Of a DNA stretch of 64,000 nucleotides, positions 38,661 to 48,541 are shown one piece after another. Made by a program: the position numbers and the translations under genes. Every line of letters starts with the position of its first letter. Positions within the stretch are counted from its first letter, which is position 1. The stretch comes from a bacterium (GTDB taxonomy: Bacteria; T1Sed10-126): contig PWHN01000083.1 in the NCBI GenBank assembly GCA_003554945.1, positions 1-64,000 of the forward strand, written 5' to 3'. Under the pieces are notes generated by a model, which ran no database searches, was not told the origin of the DNA, and worked only from the letters and a program-made list of their open reading frames with translations.

Positions 38661-39677
38661 TCAAGCAACTCCGACGCGATCACGACCACCGTTTTTGGCC
38701 TGATATAGAGCACGATCGGCGGCTTCTATCAGGTCTTCGGGGTCCTTCTGACCGTCAGGGACCATGGTATGGGTGCCAACACTCACTGTCAGATAGTCGT
38801 CAACTGGAGAGTTCTCGTGCTCCATACGGGCGCCACGAATAGATTCACGAATATTTTCAGCAACCTGGCGCGCTCCACTGGCGGGGGTGGTGGGAAGAAT
38901 CGCGGCAAACTCCTCGCCACCGTAACGGGCCACCGTATCAGCGGCGCGGCGCGCGTTCGCCGAAATAATTTCCGCCACCTCTTTTAAGCACTCGTCACCA
39001 CGGGTGTGACCGTAGTTGTCATTATAAAGTTTGAAGTGATCGATATCGATAATAAGCAGCGAGAGAGGGGCATGCTTGCGGCGACAGCGATTCCACTCCT
39101 CCTCCAGGGCCTGGTCAAAACCACGTCGATTCATAACACCGGTAAGACTGTCAAAAATTGCCTGTTCTTCTAATCGCTGATTAGCCTTCTGCAAACGGTG
39201 CCGGGTGAGACGCAGCTCCTCCTCCAGTTGTTTGCGGTCATGAACGTCACGAACTATAGCAAGATAGTATTGGCCGGTCGACAACGGCAAATTTGTAAGA
39301 CTAATTTCAGCGGGAAAAGGAATTTCATCAGCACGCTTATTTGTCCACTCAAAATGCCGGGAGTCTCCTGACTCTACCTCTTCCAGCAAGTTTTTAAGCT
39401 TGGTTTCTGAATTTTGACCGTCGGCCTGCACAACCTGGGAAAATTCAACAAATGAACGGCCGGTAAGCTGCTCCCGCGAACAACCAAAAACAGCCTCGGT
39501 TTCCTCGTTACAATCAATTATTTCGGTCTCTTTATTGAGGATAAAAATTGGATTTGGAGCGACAAGAAAGAGGTTACGATATTTATCTATACGACGGCTG
39601 TTCAGCCAATAAAAAAGAGCAAGAATTACAGAAGTAACTGCTAAGACTACAACAGCTATCCCTTCAGTTAAGCCCAT
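38661..39677 (-). CDS. PAS-GGDEF diguanylate cyclase with N-terminal TM
   Basis: PAS region (FLVAPNPIFILNKETEIIDCNEETEAVFG), RYGGEEFAAILP; likely start MGLTEGIAVV. Confidence 0.92.
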   Translation of the reverse strand: MGLTEGIAVVVLAVTSVILALFYWLNSRRIDKYRNLFLVAPNPIFILNKETEIIDCNEETEAVFGCSREQLTGRSFVEFSQVVQADGQNSETKLKNLLEEVESGDSRHFEWTNKRADEIPFPAEISLTNLPLSTGQYYLAIVRDVHDRKQLEEELRLTRHRLQKANQRLEEQAIFDSLTGVMNRRGFDQALEEEWNRCRRKHAPLSLLIIDIDHFKLYNDNYGHTRGDECLKEVAEIISANARRAADTVARYGGEEFAAILPTTPASGARQVAENIRESIRGARMEHENSPVDDYLTVSVGTHTMVPDGQKDPEDLIEAADRALYQAKNGGRDRVGVA

Positions 39678-40002
39678 CTTATTCAACCTTCCATTTTTTG
39701 TTTCAATTTTCCCTGTAGATACATTATAAATTATCCTTGTGATCTTGAAAGGCTTTTTTTGAGGAGCGAGGCGCTGGGCGCTCAGCGCTTGGCGCGGGGC
39801 GTAAACTTCGAACCTGCGAACAGGCGAAGAGGCGCAAGACCGAAAATCAAGGTCAAAGTCACTGGATTCCGGCTCGGAGGCCGGAATGACGAGCTTTTGG
39901 TCAAAGTCAAGGGAGGGAAACGTCCAGGAGCGCAAGGGGCGAGCTTGCGAACATGCGAACAGGCGAAAGTTCGGGAAAATCAAGGCCCAGAGCAAGATTA
40001 TG

Positions 40003-40275
40003 AGCACTTAATGAATTTGAATTAGCCCTGATAATTCACGACATCACAACTATCGTGAATTATCCGTCCGAAGGACAGCCGTTTATAGGCTTCTTGTTGG
40101 ATATTAAACAAAATATTACTATTGCAGTTATTTTCACAGACGGTAACTTACCAGTTGTTCTGTAAACGGCTGGGTTAACCCCGCCCATTTGATGAATGGG
40201 CGGCCTATGCATAAGGTTCATGCATAGGCCGGGTTAGCTTTCGGCTTTTGGCTTTGAGCTTTAAGCTGGTGTTTT
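40003..40275 (-). repeat. Long inverted repeat copy B
   Basis: Reverse complement of 32045-32333 apart from small indels in hairpin regions. Confidence 0.9.
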
Positions 40276-40534
40276 CCGGCCGAGGCCGGAATGACGGTCG
40301 GCAGGTTAAGGGTGGGGAACGCCCAGGAGTGAAGAGCGAAGGTGCAAGAAGCGAAGAGCGTTGGAAAGTTCTGTTAGCTTTAAGTGAAAGTTTTGGAAAT
40401 TAGTCTTCGATAAAATATAATTTATGCGGCGATAATCATCAGATAAAAAGAGCGAACTTGCAAAGAAAATTTTTGTAAGGGTAAAATCGACTTATACAAA
40501 TTAGTTAACAATCAGCGGAGGCAGTGATTCTGTT

Positions 40535-42229
40535 TTGAATGTAGAAATACTTGAATACGACGCGATAATAATTGGCGGCGGCGCCGCCGGGCTAAGGGCC
40601 GGGCTGGAGCTAACAGAAATCGGGACACCACGAATAGCAATTATTTCCAAGCTGCCACCGGTAAGAAGTCACACAGCTGCAGCTCGCGGGGGCATCGGGG
40701 CTGTCCTGGACAGGAACGGAAAAGACTCCCCGGAGCAACACGCCCGGGATACAATAAAAGCAGGAGACGGATTGGCCGACCGGCCAGCGGTCAAATGCTT
40801 CTGCCAGGCGGTGGGCGAAGAAATCAGAAAACTGGCTGAACTCGGTCTACCCTTCAATGAAACTGAGGAGGGAAAAATTGCCGGCCGTAAATTTGCCGGC
40901 CACTACGATGCAGACGGCCTACCTGCACTACGAGCTCGTTACGCTGGCGATCGAACCGGCCAGATGCTTTTGCACATTCTGCATGACCACTGCCGGAGCC
41001 GGGCGATTGATTTCTTCGATGAACACCTTGCCCTCCGGCTCTGCCAGAGGCGGGGTAGATTCTGTGGAGTATTTGCTCGAGATATGGCAAGCGGCCGGCC
41101 TAAGTTGTTTCGAAGCCGGGCCACACTACTGGCCAGCGGAGGGGCCGGGATGCTTTTTGAATTTAGCACCAACTCATTGAATTGTACCGGCGACGGCCAG
41201 GCAATGGCGGTGAGGTCAGGCATTCCCCTGCAGGACCCGGAGTTTTTCCAGTATCATCCAACGGTTTTACCACGATTGGGCGTGCTGGTAACCGGGGCGG
41301 CGCGCAGCCTGGGGGGCCAACTCGTGAACTGTCGTGGCGACCGTTTTATGGAAAAATACGCCCCAAAACAACTGGAGCTGGCCCCACGAGATAAGTTGAG
41401 CCGGGCAATTAGCCAAGAAATAGATGCTGAACGAGGCGTCGAGGGGGGCGATTGCGTTCACCTTGACCTGCGGCACGTGGAAGCAAAAAAATTATATCAA
41501 GAACTGCCAGAGGTAGTTAGTTGCTGCCGCAACTACCTGGACTTGGAGCCGGAAGAAGAGCTAATTCCGGTTCGCCCGGCCGCCCATTACTGGATGGGGG
41601 GAATACCGACAGACAACCAGGGTCGAGTATTAGATGCTAAGCAGTTGCCTGTGCCAGGCCTTTTTGCTGCAGGCGAATGCGCCTCTGTTTCAATTCACGG
41701 GGCTAACCGCCTGGGAACAAATTCACTGGCCGAGACTCAGGTTATGGGGGCGAAAGCGGGACAACGTATTGCTATGGAGATTGAAAAAGATGTTCCGCTC
41801 CCGCCGCCGCAAGAACTACAGAAAAATATATTTCCCTTTGCCGCTATTCCGGAAGCGGGTCAACTGATGGAAAAACTACAGAAAATCACCAGCAACTGCC
41901 TCGGGATTTTTCGCAATAAAGAAAAGCTGGCTCACGGACAAAAAAAGCTGAACCAGTTAAACCGGGAGCTTGCAAATAGCAACTATGTGGAAGTATCACG
42001 CCGGCCCTACTCTTACACTCTGAAGACGACGTTTGAACTCAAAAACCTGCTCTTGCTGGCACGGCTAACTGTGGCGGCGGCGCTGGCACGAACTGAAAGC
42101 CGGGGTGCGCATTATCGGGTCGATTTTCCAGAAAAGGATGAAAATTTGAGATGTCACTCACTGGTCCAGCTCAATGAAGAGGGCCTCCAGGTCAAATATA
42201 GGGCGGTGATCGAAGAAAATGAAAACTAA
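40535..42229 (+). CDS. Succinate dehydrogenase/fumarate reductase flavoprotein subunit
   Basis: 564 aa; AIIIGGGAAGLRAGLE, SHTAAARGGIGAVL, HYWMGGIPTDNQG, GANRLGTNSLAE. Confidence 0.93.
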   Translation: MNVEILEYDAIIIGGGAAGLRAGLELTEIGTPRIAIISKLPPVRSHTAAARGGIGAVLDRNGKDSPEQHARDTIKAGDGLADRPAVKCFCQAVGEEIRKLAELGLPFNETEEGKIAGRKFAGHYDADGLPALRARYAGDRTGQMLLHILHDHCRSRAIDFFDEHLALRLCQRRGRFCGVFARDMASGRPKLFRSRATLLASGGAGMLFEFSTNSLNCTGDGQAMAVRSGIPLQDPEFFQYHPTVLPRLGVLVTGAARSLGGQLVNCRGDRFMEKYAPKQLELAPRDKLSRAISQEIDAERGVEGGDCVHLDLRHVEAKKLYQELPEVVSCCRNYLDLEPEEELIPVRPAAHYWMGGIPTDNQGRVLDAKQLPVPGLFAAGECASVSIHGANRLGTNSLAETQVMGAKAGQRIAMEIEKDVPLPPPQELQKNIFPFAAIPEAGQLMEKLQKITSNCLGIFRNKEKLAHGQKKLNQLNRELANSNYVEVSRRPYSYTLKTTFELKNLLLLARLTVAAALARTESRGAHYRVDFPEKDENLRCHSLVQLNEEGLQVKYRAVIEENEN

Positions 42230-42917
42230 ACTTAAAATCTTGCGACAGGCCTCAGTAGAAAGTGAGCCCGAGTGGAAAACGTATAAGCTACAGGTAGAGC
42301 CCGAGGAGCGACTGTTAGATGCCCTATTAAAAATAAGGCGTAATGTTGAGCCGGAGCTGGCTTTCCGCTCCAACTGTAAGAGCGGCCAGTGTGGTGCGGA
42401 TGCAATGAACATAAACGGCCAACCGAGACTGGCCTGCCGCACTCTTTTTAAAGACCTGGCCAACCCGAAACAGGTAACCATAAGACCGCTCGACGGCTAT
42501 CGGGTATTGAAAGACCTGGTCGTCGACCTGAAGGAAGTGGAACAACTGGGAGGCGAAATTATAGAAAAATCAGTGGATAAGTTGACCTCGCCGAAAAGAA
42601 CAAACTCAGAAATCAGGGAAGCGGCAAGCTGTAACCTCTGTGGAGCCTGTGTTCCCGCCTGTCCAGTAACATGGAACAACAACCTGTTCCCCGGTCCGGC
42701 GGCACTACTTAAAAGCTACCGCCTGCTGGGGATTTTAAGCCACGAGGATAAAAATCGACAATTGGAAAACATCAATCGAAATTGGGGGCTCTGGGGCTGC
42801 GAAACCGATTATAACTGCCTGGAAGTATGCCCGCGCGAAATAAACGTAACCGAACTGATCAGCCGGTTGAAGCGAGAAATCAGCTCTGGCGAAGAGAGAT
42901 GTTCTAAAGTCGAATAA
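42219..42917 (+). CDS. Succinate dehydrogenase/fumarate reductase iron-sulfur subunit
   Basis: 232 aa; SNCKSGQCGADAM, CNLCGACVPACPV, CLEVCPREIN. Confidence 0.92.
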   Translation: MKTKLKILRQASVESEPEWKTYKLQVEPEERLLDALLKIRRNVEPELAFRSNCKSGQCGADAMNINGQPRLACRTLFKDLANPKQVTIRPLDGYRVLKDLVVDLKEVEQLGGEIIEKSVDKLTSPKRTNSEIREAASCNLCGACVPACPVTWNNNLFPGPAALLKSYRLLGILSHEDKNRQLENINRNWGLWGCETDYNCLEVCPREINVTELISRLKREISSGEERCSKVE

Positions 42918-43428
42918 TATTTTGAGTAATCCCTTCCAGATCAAGAAGCGAATAAAAAAGTTCGATATTTTTTGCCATCTCGCGGGAAGTTGTCTCCCCG
43001 AGTTGACGGATCAGCGGCAGCTGACGGCGCTGAGCTTCACGCAGGAGTGGGCGGTATTCTTCCTTACCCGTCTCAACCTGTAGAATAGCATGTTTCTCAA
43101 GACAGATAGAAAACCAGAGCAGCACTTCCCCCGGCGTCGGCTGACTGTCATAAAAACGGTTATGAATTGATTTCATAAGATTGACCCAGTGTTCCCGCCG
43201 ACTTAATTCAAGCGTTAATTGCTTATCGGACAATTCCTCAAGCAACTCGTGGTTATAGTTAAACAACCCCAAAAGATCAGGATTCCCTCCTGGAAGATGA
43301 AAGTTAAGTGACCGATAATTTTCAAATTGTCGGTGCCCCTCGAGCTGAAAATAGTCGGAGAGCACCTGCTTTTCATCAACGCTCAATGGTTGTTCGCGAA
43401 GCGTATCTGTGTCAAACTCCGAAATCAA
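42904..43428 (-). CDS. Hypothetical protein
   Basis: 174 aa; convergent 14-nt overlap with the FeS subunit gene. Confidence 0.7.
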   Translation of the reverse strand: MISEFDTDTLREQPLSVDEKQVLSDYFQLEGHRQFENYRSLNFHLPGGNPDLLGLFNYNHELLEELSDKQLTLELSRREHWVNLMKSIHNRFYDSQPTPGEVLLWFSICLEKHAILQVETGKEEYRPLLREAQRRQLPLIRQLGETTSREMAKNIELFYSLLDLEGITQNIIRL

Positions 43429-43445
43429 TCTAAAACAACTCCATT

Positions 43446-44984
43446 TTATACGGCACGGGGCCGGTGGTGAAGCTCAATTTTTTCCAGGTCAGGAGAGGTT
43501 ATGTCCCCTAATGCCTCCAGCCAGCTTTCCGGAAAATTAAACGAGGGTTGAGCTGCGTCGTTAAGAATGTCAGAAGGCAGCGGGCTAAGCCAGTCCCGAG
43601 GCGGCAGACGACGACGGTTGAAAGACTCTGGGGGAGGTTCAGCTTCTTCCCGGTATTGCTCCGTCCACTGCAGATAGCCTTCGGTCATACTTTCAAGCAG
43701 CGGATTTTCGCTGTCTAACTCCTCAAAACGTTCCCTGACTTTATCCCAGACCATCGAGTGTTCAGGTGCCCAGGCCCAACAGCACATAAGAATAGCTTCC
43801 CAGACCTCTGGATTTTCATCCAGGAACTCAGAAGACGGGGGTTCCGAATCCCACCAGCTTCCCAGCAGAGCAGCAAGATCCCGCACGGCTTCGGCTTGTT
43901 CATCATTTATCCAGTGATAATTCCAGAGAGCATACAGCTCAGCAGGCAGATGAGGCCAGGTGGCCAGAGGGGGTTTGCTTTCTTCCCAGTGCCAGAGACG
44001 CGAAAGCTGATTTTCGCCGCGGGGGAAAGGATACTCGGGACCGGCCGAAACAGCAAGTAAAAGAGCATGATAACGTGCCGCGTCAACGGAACCGAGTTTG
44101 GGTTCACGCTGCGAGGGGGCAGCACCGGGAATGCGGGAAATCAAAGTCTCCTGAGATGATTCTGTCGAAGTGGGGGTGAGCAGTCCCAACCGACCCAGTC
44201 CCTGGTAGAGAAGCGCTGCCTCCAGGCCGTCGGCGTTCCACTGGCGAGCAAGCAGATTGCCATAAGCTTCCCGGTGCTGGTCCATTTCTACGGGACCATA
44301 GCAACTAAGCGAAAAGGCTATGACCAACAGTCGCTCACCAATCAGCCGACTAATATTTGCTGATTTTTCTCGCCAGGCAGTCTCGCCTACCAACTCTGCA
44401 CCGGCGGCACGAGGTTCCTGTATAAAGGGAACAAGTGACTCAAAAAATACCGCGTATTTATCCTGCTGATGAATAGCTTCCGTGCTCGCTTCCCGCAGCC
44501 ATTTAACCGCGTCTTTAATTTTCTGGGATGACTTGTCAGGAGCGGTTCTATCGTCATAATCAAGCCGGCGAGACTCGTCCGGTTCCGGCCAGGGATATCG
44601 ATTAATGTCCTGGTAAAGATCCGTCCACTGGTTTATGTCAGGAGCAAAGGTATTAATCCCTTCAAACGGCAGTGTTAGGTCCTCATTACGGATCTTTTTT
44701 TCTGGCAAATTCGGCTCATTATCCTCAAATTCATCACTTTTTTCGCTGGCGTCTGGGCGCACCTTATCCAAATCATCCACCGGCAGTGATTGTTCGGGCC
44801 GCTTGTAGGGCTCGTCAGCGCTGGTGACAGCTTCTTTCAAACCGCCCTCCAGTTTAAAATCGGTAGGGTCTAAATCGCCAGCAGACTTACCTTTCCCCCC
44901 CTGGGTTGCCACAACAACCACAACAATCAATGCCACTACGGCCAAAATCAATACAACAAAAGCAGCTGGATTCATTTTAAACAC
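43446..44984 (-). CDS. Hypothetical membrane-anchored protein
   Basis: 512 aa, N-terminal TM AAFVVLILAVVALIVVVVVAT then acidic soluble domain. Confidence 0.75.
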   Translation of the reverse strand: MFKMNPAAFVVLILAVVALIVVVVVATQGGKGKSAGDLDPTDFKLEGGLKEAVTSADEPYKRPEQSLPVDDLDKVRPDASEKSDEFEDNEPNLPEKKIRNEDLTLPFEGINTFAPDINQWTDLYQDINRYPWPEPDESRRLDYDDRTAPDKSSQKIKDAVKWLREASTEAIHQQDKYAVFFESLVPFIQEPRAAGAELVGETAWREKSANISRLIGERLLVIAFSLSCYGPVEMDQHREAYGNLLARQWNADGLEAALLYQGLGRLGLLTPTSTESSQETLISRIPGAAPSQREPKLGSVDAARYHALLLAVSAGPEYPFPRGENQLSRLWHWEESKPPLATWPHLPAELYALWNYHWINDEQAEAVRDLAALLGSWWDSEPPSSEFLDENPEVWEAILMCCWAWAPEHSMVWDKVRERFEELDSENPLLESMTEGYLQWTEQYREEAEPPPESFNRRRLPPRDWLSPLPSDILNDAAQPSFNFPESWLEALGDITSPDLEKIELHHRPRAV

Positions 44985-45064
44985 TCCCCGGCTATTATAA
45001 CATCCACTCAGTATCTATACACAGGCTTTCCCGTAGGTGGTAAAACGTGGGTATCTCTGGCAGA

Positions 45065-46474
45065 TTAGTGTTCAGAAGTAAAAAGTTGCTGTTGAGCCGG
45101 TCGCGGTGAATTAAGCATACACTCGGAACAACGGCCCTGCTGACAGTAGCGTTTATATAAGAAGACAGCGCCCTGTTGATGAGCAACCGACGGCCAGGTA
45201 ACCTCCATACCACACTGGCTCTCAATCGTTCTTGTACGTCGATTTGGAAGAACGGGCGGATAATCCAGAAATATTTGTTCCCAGCACCGCCGGCGCTCCG
45301 ACCAACCATTAAAAAGTGCTCGCTGATAAAAAAATGGTATCACGACATTGACGATGAGTTGATCAAGCCATTTTTTACCAAACGGAGAGGGAACAGATTC
45401 ACGACGGTCATCAGAGAAAGTATAGTGGTGACGCCAGTAGTTACGGCCGGGAAATTTAAACCGGGGTAACAAACGTTGCGCCAGAAAAGCTCGCAAACTT
45501 TTAGCCTGTAGTGCAGACTCCTCCAGCGCCAGCAGGTACTGCCGCCAGGGAGCTTCAAGCCTGCGGGTTGCCCGGCCAAAAGAAATCCAGCGGCGGTAAG
45601 GATAACTCTGGGGGCGAACCCCACCGAGCCGCCAGAAGGAAGGTGTCTTAATTAGCGGCTCTTCAGTGGCAAGATTTTCTCGCCAGCAACGGCGACGGTT
45701 ATAGATTGAACGATTGATTTTAGAACTCGACAACTGTGGAAACCAGCCTGCTTTGCCAAGCAGCCAGGCTTCAAGTTCCATCGGACGATCTAATTCAGAA
45801 AGCCGGTTATAAAACAGTTTCGGGGACAGACGGCGGGCAAGGCAACGAAACTGCCGATGGTTAAACGTGTAACCAAGAGCACCGACCAGGGGCTGCCAGA
45901 GACGACGTTCCCCCGGCAGCTTTTTCAAAGTAACAACACGTCTATACAGCCAGCACTGCCCCGCCCGGCGCAGGCAAGCTAACAACCGGCGGCGGAACAA
46001 ATGCTTATAACAGGGATGTTTGACCTGCTGCAGGCGTTGCAGAAATCGGCTCGGCGAAGTAGAAAAAGACAAATCTTCCAGCTCATCCGTGAGGGAGATA
46101 GTTGGAATTAACCGCCCGTCGGCCCGACGGGCCGGACAGTCGGCCGCAGAGTGCAAGCAAACCTGAAGGATAACGTTGTTAAAGGCGGGATCATGTTGGT
46201 GATTGTGCTGATACCAGTCGGCCGGGTGTTGATGAATTTCAACTGTTCCGCTTCTCCTTATCCCATCAACAACCAGAGTTACTCCTCTTATATCCGGACC
46301 GGAAGAAGCCGCCGGGCGACCGGCTTTAGTCACCGAAATACGTTCCCCAGTATCACCGGTAAAATTTTCCTTGGCCGCCACCGTCCACTGCCAGAGTCGG
46401 GTGATCTCTTTCTCGGTAAGAGTAAGGTTTGGCTGTCGATCCAACGTGGCGAGAACTTGCGACGGAGAAGACAT
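45065..46474 (-). CDS. DUF2851-like protein
   Basis: 469 aa; GTVEIHQHPADWYQHNHQHDPAFNNVILQV. Confidence 0.75.
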   Translation of the reverse strand: MSSPSQVLATLDRQPNLTLTEKEITRLWQWTVAAKENFTGDTGERISVTKAGRPAASSGPDIRGVTLVVDGIRRSGTVEIHQHPADWYQHNHQHDPAFNNVILQVCLHSAADCPARRADGRLIPTISLTDELEDLSFSTSPSRFLQRLQQVKHPCYKHLFRRRLLACLRRAGQCWLYRRVVTLKKLPGERRLWQPLVGALGYTFNHRQFRCLARRLSPKLFYNRLSELDRPMELEAWLLGKAGWFPQLSSSKINRSIYNRRRCWRENLATEEPLIKTPSFWRLGGVRPQSYPYRRWISFGRATRRLEAPWRQYLLALEESALQAKSLRAFLAQRLLPRFKFPGRNYWRHHYTFSDDRRESVPSPFGKKWLDQLIVNVVIPFFYQRALFNGWSERRRCWEQIFLDYPPVLPNRRTRTIESQCGMEVTWPSVAHQQGAVFLYKRYCQQGRCSECMLNSPRPAQQQLFTSEH

Positions 46475-46567
46475 AGCCTACCACCCCTGTGTATAGACTT
46501 GCCTCCTCCAACCCTGGGTTGTGATTCTGATTATCTATTACAAATATAAGGGATCAGCCGGGAAATA

Positions 46568-47212
46568 TCAAAATATATCTCTGTCAGGAAACTTATTGTT
46601 GTTCCCGGGTAGAACAGGGGCATGTAAGTCAAAGTCACCGGCGTGAAGAGCCGCTATTAATTCATCCACGGAAACAACTGCTTCTGGCAGCTTGATAAAA
46701 TAGTCGCCAACCGGATCAGAGCTGTGAGCATCGCTGGCTGTAATTGGTTGAAGGTCATGTCGGCGGGCATATTCCAGTGAGAGCTCAACCCTGTCTGACT
46801 GGGGCTGGTTGAAGCTGGCCACTTCGATAGCGGCAAAAGGATAGTTACGAACAAGTTCATCAAAATTCGGGTTAAACCGAAAAGGATGGGCAACGAAAGC
46901 ATAGCCGTCCCGCTCGGCAACCGCAGAGCTCAGACTTTCCAGGCTGCCACATAAAAACAGGGAAGTGTCGGGCCGCGGAAGAAAGACAACAACATGATGA
47001 GGACCGACTGTTATTTCAGCGCCGGTAAAAACCAGCAGTTCTGGAAAAGCGCGACGTAACCAACTCACCTCATCCGGTGGCCAGAAACGATTATGCTCGG
47101 TGAGGACCAGACCGTCAAGATCTCGTTCTCGAGCCAGCTTAAGCAGGTCATCAGGTGAGATGACAGAACAGGCAGAAAAACGGGAGGTGTGGGTATGGCA
47201 GTCTAATTTCAA
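46568..47212 (-). CDS. PHP-domain metal-dependent phosphoesterase
   Basis: LDCHTHTSRFS, LVLTEHN, ITASDAHSSD. Confidence 0.92.
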   Translation of the reverse strand: MKLDCHTHTSRFSACSVISPDDLLKLARERDLDGLVLTEHNRFWPPDEVSWLRRAFPELLVFTGAEITVGPHHVVVFLPRPDTSLFLCGSLESLSSAVAERDGYAFVAHPFRFNPNFDELVRNYPFAAIEVASFNQPQSDRVELSLEYARRHDLQPITASDAHSSDPVGDYFIKLPEAVVSVDELIAALHAGDFDLHAPVLPGNNNKFPDRDIF

Positions 47213-47227
47213 GAAAAAGCCACTTAC

Positions 47228-48358
47228 TTACCCGCGCTCCTCCATGGGAACCAGCTTCTGATTTTGCGGGCCGACATACTTAGCACGCGGACGAATCAGG
47301 GTGTTCTCATCGTATTGTTCCATAACGTGCCCCAGCCAACCGACGACACGGCTGGCGGCAAATATGGTCGTGTAAAGGTCGATTGGTATCCCCAGCAGGT
47401 AGTAAACAGAAGCGGAATAGAAGTCCACGTTACAGCGGATCCCTTTCTCTTCTTCCATAAAATCCTCGATCGCCGTGCTATATTCGTACCACTTCAGCTC
47501 GTCCTTCTCTTCGCCTAGCTTTTTACACATTTCTCTCAAGTAAGGAGAACGGGGATCAATCGTGTTATAAACGGCGTGGCCGAAACCCATTATTACTTCA
47601 CCGGCGGCAAGTTTTTCTTTGACATAATCAACCGGATCAATGCCACGTTCGTCTATTTCAAGAAGCATTTTCATAACTTCTGAGTTGGCCCCACCATGAA
47701 TGAGACCTTTTAAAGCCCCAATGGCAGAAGTTATTGTGGAATGGACATCGCTGAGAGTTGAGGCAGTAACTCGGGCGGCAAAAGTGGAGGCATTAAAACC
47801 ATGATCGGCATGAAGCACTAGACAGGTATCAAAAATTTCTTCCGCCTCTTCAGAAGGACGCTCACCATTTAACATGTATAGAAAATTACCGGCGTGACTC
47901 AGCTCGGGGTCTGGTTCGACAGCGTCCAGTCCGCGCCGGTAGCGGTCGAAAGCAGCTATCAGGGTGACCATCTTAGCGGCAATACGCTCGGCTTTTCGGT
48001 AGTTGGCCTCGACGTCAAGAGGCGACACCTCACTGTCGGGGTCATAGGCGGCAAGAGACGAAATCAGGGTTCTGAGAGCAGCCATGGGGTGCATGTCAGC
48101 GTCGGCTAATTTTTTAGCTATTTCTTTTACTTCATCGTTAACCGGCCGATTTTTAGCCAGGACTCCACAGGTCTCGTCAAACTGCTTTTGAGTTGGAAAG
48201 CCGTCCTCCCAGAAGAGATGAAAAATCTCCTCGAAGCGGACCTTATAAGCGAGCTCATTTATATCATATCCCTTATAAACAAGCTCTCCTTTGTCACCGT
48301 CCAGAAAACTCATCTCCGATTCCGTTAAAACTACATTCTTCAGACCATCCGACGTCAT
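47228..48358 (-). CDS. gltA: Citrate synthase
   Basis: GLIHGGANSEVMKML, GFGHAVYNTIDPRSP, DFYSASVYYLLGIP. Confidence 0.95.
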   Translation of the reverse strand: MTSDGLKNVVLTESEMSFLDGDKGELVYKGYDINELAYKVRFEEIFHLFWEDGFPTQKQFDETCGVLAKNRPVNDEVKEIAKKLADADMHPMAALRTLISSLAAYDPDSEVSPLDVEANYRKAERIAAKMVTLIAAFDRYRRGLDAVEPDPELSHAGNFLYMLNGERPSEEAEEIFDTCLVLHADHGFNASTFAARVTASTLSDVHSTITSAIGALKGLIHGGANSEVMKMLLEIDERGIDPVDYVKEKLAAGEVIMGFGHAVYNTIDPRSPYLREMCKKLGEEKDELKWYEYSTAIEDFMEEEKGIRCNVDFYSASVYYLLGIPIDLYTTIFAASRVVGWLGHVMEQYDENTLIRPRAKYVGPQNQKLVPMEERG

Positions 48359-48541
48359 ACTTTTAGCCTCCCTGAGCTAACAGAATAAAAACAACTCAGA
48401 CAATAATAATCAATTGTCCAATTAATTGGCGTCAAAAGTGGACTTATGTTAAAAAGAAACTCTCTTAACGCTACGTTCTTCAATTTTAAGACAGACTTTT
48501 AATAATTTCAACCAAAAATAGATGTTGAAAGTAAAAATCTG

